This document shows, piece after piece, positions 58,296 through 64,000 of a DNA stretch of 64,000 bases. The DNA lies in the NCBI GenBank assembly GCA_022606135.1, contig JABYQN010000008.1, positions 682,001 to 746,000 of the forward strand, in the 5' to 3' direction. The translations under genes and the position numbers were made by a program. Numbering within the stretch: the stretch's first letter is position 1; each line of letters opens with the position of its first letter. The stretch comes from Fomes fomentarius (Eukaryota > Basidiomycota > Agaricomycetes > Polyporales > Polyporaceae). The notes beneath the pieces were generated by a model. That model made no database searches, had not been told where the DNA came from, and saw nothing but the letters and a program-made list of their open reading frames with translations.

Positions 58296-61215
58296 CTAAT
58301 ACTCCTGCACATCCGCGTCCGACAATGACGCGTACTCGCTCTCCGTCCTATCGTCGTCTGCATAATACTCCTGGACGACCTCCTGCATCGCATACCGCAT
58401 GATCGGCGAGATCGGCACCAGCTTCGGCCCCAGAACCTCCTCCTGCTCGTCCTCGTCTCCAAACTGAAGTCCGCCCATCAGCCGCTCGTGTCCCTGCAGC
58501 ACCTCCTCGTCCGTCATCGGCACCATGTCCTCTTCCGACCCGTACGCGCCCTCCGCGCCGATGCTTTGAATGCCTTGGCCGCCTCGGATGCCTTCTGTGC
58601 CCGTCTCCAGCCCAGTGGTAGACCCGCTGGGCCCTGCGATAGGTTCGTTCACCGCCGTCGCGCTGCTCTCCGCCCCCTTCTCCCATCTTCGCCCCCGTTC
58701 GCACCTCCCTCGCCGCCGCCGAGCTGCATCCTGATACTCTCCCTCACGCGCATGCTCATCCTGAACGGGTCGCTGAACTCCTTCGACACTGGCTCCGTCC
58801 ACCTCAAGTCCAAAATCCGCCCTTTGACCATTCCATCGATCGCCTTCGCGCCCATCTCGCGGCACAAAAGGAAGTACGGCAGCGCACGGGTGCGGGGCTG
58901 CGCGAGTCGGTTCATGACCCGGAGCAGCTGGTACGCCGTGAAGTCCGCCTGGAATTCGGGCGCCTCGTCACCCCCACCTGCGTGGTTCGCAGAAGACGCA
59001 AAGATTGCTGGGGGAGACTGGTGCGGGTTAGCTGTTAGAGGACTATAGATGCGGAAGCCCCCTCCCGGGGTGCTGGACATAGGTGGAGAGAGGCGGTGGA
59101 TAGCATGTGTGGAAGCATGTTCGTCTCGTGGGCTCGTCGCTCCGTTTGACGTTTCTGGGGCTTGGCCGTTCGTGGAGGCCTGGGCTGAGTGTATGATGTG
59201 CAGATTAAGGAGGGCGTGGGCTTGAATGAAGTGTGAAGACTGTTTGACTACATAGAAGAAGCGCCTTTAGTTGCTGCAGCACAGGGCGATACCATAACTA
59301 GGCACATACTATCCAGTCTTCCGTTAGAATTCACTGAACGCGTGATTAGCATGCACAAACCAAGAGTTCAGGTGATGATCAGCGCACCATAGTCGGTGAT
59401 GTAATCCTGCCAGTGGGCAAGCTTCCCGCCGAACGCCTCATACAACTTCTCAAAGTCGATGTGCGTGCGCAGCCGCTCGGGCACATTTGGCAGAATACGG
59501 TCCCGGAAGAACCTGCGGGTCTCGCTCTTTGGGTAATCTCCGATGGTGATGATCTGCGCAACAGAGTTAGAGAAGGCACGGAACGCTTAAGAAGGGGTGA
59601 TGTACTAACCTTGCAATGTTGCATTACGTTCAGCTGCCGGAGCCATGTCTGATAAAATGGGTCACTGGTCGCGTGTATGACGTGACATAAGCGGTCTTGC
59701 TTCGTGAGGACTAGCATTGCGTCGAGCAGGCATTTCATCGCGTCGATCGAGTGTATTAGAGCGGGGCTATAGATTTTGTATATCTGGTTATCTGCACCTC
59801 CACAACGGTATGGTACTCACAGCTTATGTGCCTCATCGATGAAGAAAACCGGAATCTTCTTGACGGGCAGCTCCCATTTCTTCTCCTTCTCTTTCTCCTT
59901 TCCGTGGCCGTGCGCGTCACCGTTCTCACGAGTCGCCTTCTCAGCTTGCTTGCGACGCGAGGAAAACATGCGCGCCCGCCAGGACGGACGACTCTCCTTC
60001 TGCTCCTTCCGAGTTCCATCACGCTCTTCCGAGTCTCGCTTCGCTTTGGCAAGTGCCTCGGGAGAGGGCTGATAGTTCCAGTAACGCAGTAGAGAGCTCT
60101 GTTTGAGTGGTAAGCCTGAAGAGCGTTGCTACAGTGACGTATTGCATACTTGGAAGAGCTCCATTAACCGAGCGATGTCACTAGTTTTGATGTCCCCAAG
60201 CGTCGATGCCAGGGCTTCTGCTGACTGGCCAGCGTTTGATAGACGGCGCTCGACATTTAGTCTGTCATGCTGTGGACGTTATGTGAGCAAGAATCCCTTA
60301 ATTCCCTACAAATACGTACTTTGAAGCCCCATGCCTCTTTCTCAAACACCCCGTAACCTGGCATGTCGGTGTCTTGCGCGATGGCCATGAAGAATCCCTC
60401 CATCTGCTGACTATTTGAACCGTATGAATGACTCTATCTAATTGTAGAATGTAGCGAAATGCGCACCTGAGACTTATATACAAGCTCGCCAAGTCAGCGA
60501 ACCCAGCGATACGAAGGTCGAAGTGCAGAACATGGTAGTTGGGTCGGGTCAAGACTTGTCGAAGGAGTGCAGTCTATCGTATCCTCAGCAATGCACAACC
60601 GCAAGACATGCACTGCGTACCTTGCCAACACTGCTTGCACCAAACAGGATAGTGAAACTTGGCTCCCCTCCAGTGCGCGAGTGATCGCCTTGAGCTCTGC
60701 TGGCCGATCGTAGAACCCCGGAAGAGCAGAGAATGTGTGCGTCGGGGTTAGTTGAGCACGTTCCCGAGCCTCCGACAGCTCTGCCCTCGTCTCCTCTAGC
60801 ATCTTCTTCGACTCAGTGAGCGAGCGGAGTGTCTCGGAGGGCTGTGACGATGCCATGGAGGGAGAGAGGGAACAAGCTATCAGACAACGTGCAGACGACC
60901 CCACACCCGTTGCGGATGACGCGGAGTATGATTACGATGATTATGATGGTGATACGCACATTAGCCAGGACGCCGATAATCTCGCCGATGCCAAAGAAGT
61001 TGCGTTTGCGGACGTCTGTGGGCATAGGCATGCCGCGGCGACGGGGGATGTTTGAACGAAAGAGCCAGTGCAGCTGGACAGTCCCACCCTCGCCAATCGT
61101 GGTATACACGCTAGTCCTCCTGGATGCTGGGGGCGAGAGGGCGCGCGTGCGAGGCGTGGGGCCAGCAGGGCGAGCGAGGACGTTGTTGCCGTTGTTATTG
61201 GTGGTCCTGCGGGAC
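58296..61215 (-). CDS. Large P-loop ATPase of unknown role
   Basis: ATG at 61215 (MSRRTTNNNGNN). A basic N terminus leads to VQLHWLFRSNIPRRRG, RNFFGIGEIIGVLAN, then by splice PSETLRSLTESKKMLEETRA (coiled coil). ATPase domain: LPGFYDRPAELKAITRALEG, FTILFGASSVGKTALLRQVL (Walker A), YHVLHFDLRIAGFADL, KKIPVFFIDEAHKL (Walker B), DAMKCLLDAMLVLTKQDRL. Later parts: SETRRFFRDRILPNVPERLR, a micro-exon at about 59320-59297 giving VNSNGRLDI, SSHFIQAHALLNLHIIHSAQ, FQADFTAYQLLRVMNRLAQP, and an acidic C terminus ending SDADVQEY at 58296. It looks like the ATPase_2/STAND type. Two one-base frame breaks (near 60665 and 58682) sit in G runs, so it is either intact with base-calling errors or newly damaged. Confidence 0.8.
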
Positions 61216-63425
61216 ATGGTATCGGAAGATCCGCGATTGCTGAGAGAGGAGAAGGCAGAGGCCGCAGAGGGGACGCCTGGGAGAAGATGGAGGATATGGA
61301 AGGAGGACAGTCGGGGTAGTGAGGAGATATGAGATATTGAGGACGTTAACGCGGATGTCGCGCCTAGGTAGTGCAGCTTCGGGCGCACATACAGACCACG
61401 TCCTGGCGCAGTGCAAAGCGGAGGCGGCATGTGCACATAATATAGAGGCTATACGCAGCTCGCGAAGGGCATACACGTTGCAGGGGCCTGGCAGATTGGC
61501 TTCGGAATCGGAGCTTCTACAATGTGAATCGACGTAGACGGTGACTTGTATTATCTGAAGACTGTTTCATCCAGCTATTGGTCCTCGCTGTATATGGGGT
61601 GAATGAGGGAAGGAGGGAAAGAGCAAACCAGACATGGACAGGAGCACTTTCAAGTTATGAACGCGCTCAGCGGTGACGTCAATCAACGGACGCGTTTACC
61701 ACGTGCCATCCCAAATCGGGATTGGCGCCTACGCTATGCGAGTCGTGCCGCAATCGTTCAAACGTTCACGCGTTCAGGGTCGGAAACACATGTGTGCTCA
61801 GGACGATCATCATGTACTAGGCCTCGCCCGTCTATGCTGCGGATCAGCTAACGCTGCTCTTGGTCATGGACGTGCGACATCTCATGCGGTTGCGGTCACG
61901 GCCAGACGCGTCTAGACATCCAGCAACACAGTCACGTGACCGCGTCTTACTAGGTTAGGGTTCAAACTTCAGATCAACCGTTGTCAGACCGCACGAATTT
62001 GAAAGCGCAGAGGTGATTCAGTCTGCGTACAACCCCCACTCCATCCACGAGGCCGCGGAAATCCGCCACTCTTATTGAGCAGTTCGTTCAGTTTGTCACT
62101 GTCGTATTCACTTACTCGACCTGCCAGTGTAGCAACGTCCGATGAATTTGGGGAATGAAACGAGTATGTAATAATCACTGCACTAATTTTCCGCCTTGAG
62201 GACCATTTTTATAAGCGCAGTCCCAGAGAGTAGCGTTTTGCCTCTAGCCGACGCTCAGATTACAGGTCACTGGTTCTGCACAGGTCTCACAGGTACTAAG
62301 AGTGGAGTTGTATTAATGTTACGATAGTGGTGACATCCTTCGGGATCCCTGGGCCATCTTAGGCACTGGACCGCCCCTGACATGGACCCGCACGTTCTCG
62401 CTGCATTATTTACTGCCTTGTGCCCACTCTTCGCCCGTTTACGTCGTGTTGCCGTGCGCAGTCAACCGGCACGGTTCGTTCCAATGCCAGGAAGAAGGCC
62501 TGCGAGAAGTGGACAAAGGTGTTCGACGAAGTCCAATCCACCCTCATGCGTCCCGGTGAGGAACGACATCCGATCAGGTAAGGGCACACATCTGTAACTG
62601 ATTATGAAGTGGCTTATATCGGCATGTGATATCGCAGGTGGAGGGTGGTGAGAATGACTTGTGAATAGCTCTGCGACAGATCATACCATTCTAACCCCAT
62701 ATAACCTTATCCTCGAGCTCTGATATACACCGCGGTTGTCGTGATCCTCATGCTCTCATTCACCCCCGCCATCTCCACCTCCTCCGCTGTCCCCACCCCC
62801 ACTGTACCCTCCAGAGTCACCCCCGTGCACAGTTGATCCCAATTCAGGCTGCGTCGCATGTCCTGTAGTATTGTCACTGTGGTGATGTAATGTCGAAGGC
62901 GTCTCTACACCTCCTGCTAAGACCGGAACCGCCTCAACTAGTGCTTCAGTTGCTCGATTGACCTGGCTCGAGCGGCATTGTCGGCGATGTTCAAAGACTG
63001 AGAGCCCTTGCTCGTGAGTTTGCGATTCACCTTTCGAGTTGACGTCTTGCCATTCTCAGAGTGTTCAGGGTTGTTATCCTCGCTCATGATGCTGGCAGGG
63101 ATAGGTACTGTAAAGGGAAACGGCAGGTTGGTAGATTGCAAGACCCCCTGATTTTACTTTGCACCGCAGCATGTACGTTATCCTCCTGTGTGTCAACGTG
63201 TGACGCCGCTCACGACAACCATGTAGTGTACAGGGATACGTGAAGGCGATGCCAAACATACACTGATATGATACTGGTCCTCAGGATATATATTCAACGT
63301 GTCCTCGAGCACATACACAAAGGTGCACGCAGGCTACAGTGCAAACAATTGAAGTGTCATAAAGGATGGTGTGACAAAATTACGGTCGTCTACTCTTCCG
63401 AGCTTCCGCTGAGTTCGCATCAGTT
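61216..63425. other. Intergenic, about 2.2 kb without a recognised gene
   Basis: A minus open frame at 62938-63141 (MSEDNNPEHSENGKTSTRKV internally) is hydrophilic and might be a small gene or exon, but nothing supports it. Otherwise nothing recognised. Confidence 0.4.
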
Positions 63426-64000
63426 TCAAGTCGCCGCGTTCTTCGCAGCAGCCTCAGCACTCCTCTTGAACGCCTCCTCTGCCGCCTTCTCCGGGACGAG
63501 TATGATGTCACGCTGTATCAGCTTGAACGAGCCGCCTGTGCGGAAGCCCTTCTTGCGTGTCTCTGCTTCGTCCTCGACTTCCTTGTATTCCTACAAGAAG
63601 GCTCAATCACCTGGCGAGGCAATCTGACTGGGGAACCTTACCACCACAAGGGACCTCTTGGTGCCGAGAACCGCGTCACTTTCCAACCACTCGTCGCCTG
63701 CGGGGTACCATGCTGTGGTGAGTTTCCGGAATCCAGGGGCCTCAATCATGAGGTGCAAATGGTTTGGACGCATGTTGTGTCTGCCCGCCACGAGGAGCAA
63801 CTCTCCGACAGGACCCTGGCAGTTGTGTGAGTTCCCGACGTATAGCCATTGCGAGGGAGAACCACTGACATCTCCCGGGATGGGGTAGGCCACAGGAGCC
63901 ACAGCACGGTAGCCGAAGTACCCGTCCTGGTCTGCTCGGATGCGTCCTCTGCAGTCTGGCTTGTCGCGGACGGCGTACTGATTGTCGTAAAATCCTAGTA
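63426..64000 (-). CDS. Intradiol ring-cleavage dioxygenase (5' part outside window)
   Basis: Non-heme Fe(III) enzyme that opens catechol-type rings between the hydroxyls, part of aromatic breakdown after lignin decay. The visible C-terminal part begins LGFYDNQYAVRDKPDCRGRI, then ADQDGYFGYRAVAPVAYPIP with an iron-ligand Tyr, GPVGELLLVAGRHNMRPNHLHL with the two His ligands, and FRKLTTAWYPAGDEWLESDA. After an intron (VV to EYKEVEDE, about 63641-63592) it ends with a Lys/Glu/Ala-rich tail, AFKRSAEAAAKNAAT, stop at 63426-63428. The N-terminal dimerisation part and first Tyr ligand lie beyond the right edge. It resembles catechol or hydroxyquinol 1,2-dioxygenases; which one cannot be told. Confidence 0.92.

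Noticed and set aside
62938..63141. Possible small hydrophilic protein, minus strand
   Set aside because: It has an internal ATG and a plausible composition, but nothing supports translation.

Overview
This window is nuclear DNA from a filamentous basidiomycete. Genes are split by many short GT-AG introns of about 50-70 bases, and very small exons are common. Gene content (expanded cytochrome P450s, a DUF6533-type membrane protein, a secreted CBM1 protein, an intradiol dioxygenase, an Argonaute) fits a wood-decay polypore (Polyporales, white-rot type). That placement is inferred from gene content only.

Layout. 0-2 kb: the start of a DUS3 tRNA-dihydrouridine synthase gene (minus), running off the left edge. 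2.6-17.6 kb: a P450 array with one decayed relic and four intact paralogues (A +, B -, C +, D +). A and B converge with 38 bases between their stops, and a SUZ-domain gene (minus) sits between B and C. 19-29 kb: a DUF6533-type membrane protein, a MYND zinc-finger protein, and the intact gene for RNA polymerase III subunit RPC6, accompanied by scattered decayed pieces of RPC6, one of them inverted. 29.3-32.8 kb: the two enzymes of de novo GDP-L-fucose synthesis, GDP-fucose synthase (+) and GDP-mannose 4,6-dehydratase (-), in convergent orientation. 35-48 kb: a CBM1 secreted protein, a YheT/ABHD-type hydrolase, a delta-12 fatty acid desaturase and a PP-loop FAD synthase with a long internal insertion. 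48.8-50 kb: an inverted, decayed copy of the GDP-fucose synthase gene, ending in a short Argonaute-like patch. 50-64 kb: a kinase-like protein, a full-length Argonaute (minus), a large P-loop ATPase (minus), and the end of an intradiol ring-cleavage dioxygenase (minus) that runs off the right edge.

Most genes are unrelated housekeeping genes. Two groups work together: the P450 paralogues, probably oxidising secondary metabolites or wood-derived aromatics, and the fucose-nucleotide pair. The most unusual signal is the mosaic of degraded duplicates of neighbouring genes (RPC6, GDP-fucose synthase, a patch of Argonaute). They keep introns and upstream DNA, so they arose by DNA-level duplication rather than retrotransposition.

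Data-quality caution: the Argonaute and ATPase genes contain three places where the reading frame is rescued by one extra G in a G run, which suggests homopolymer under-calling or very recent damage. All exon borders are read by eye from splice motifs and protein continuity.
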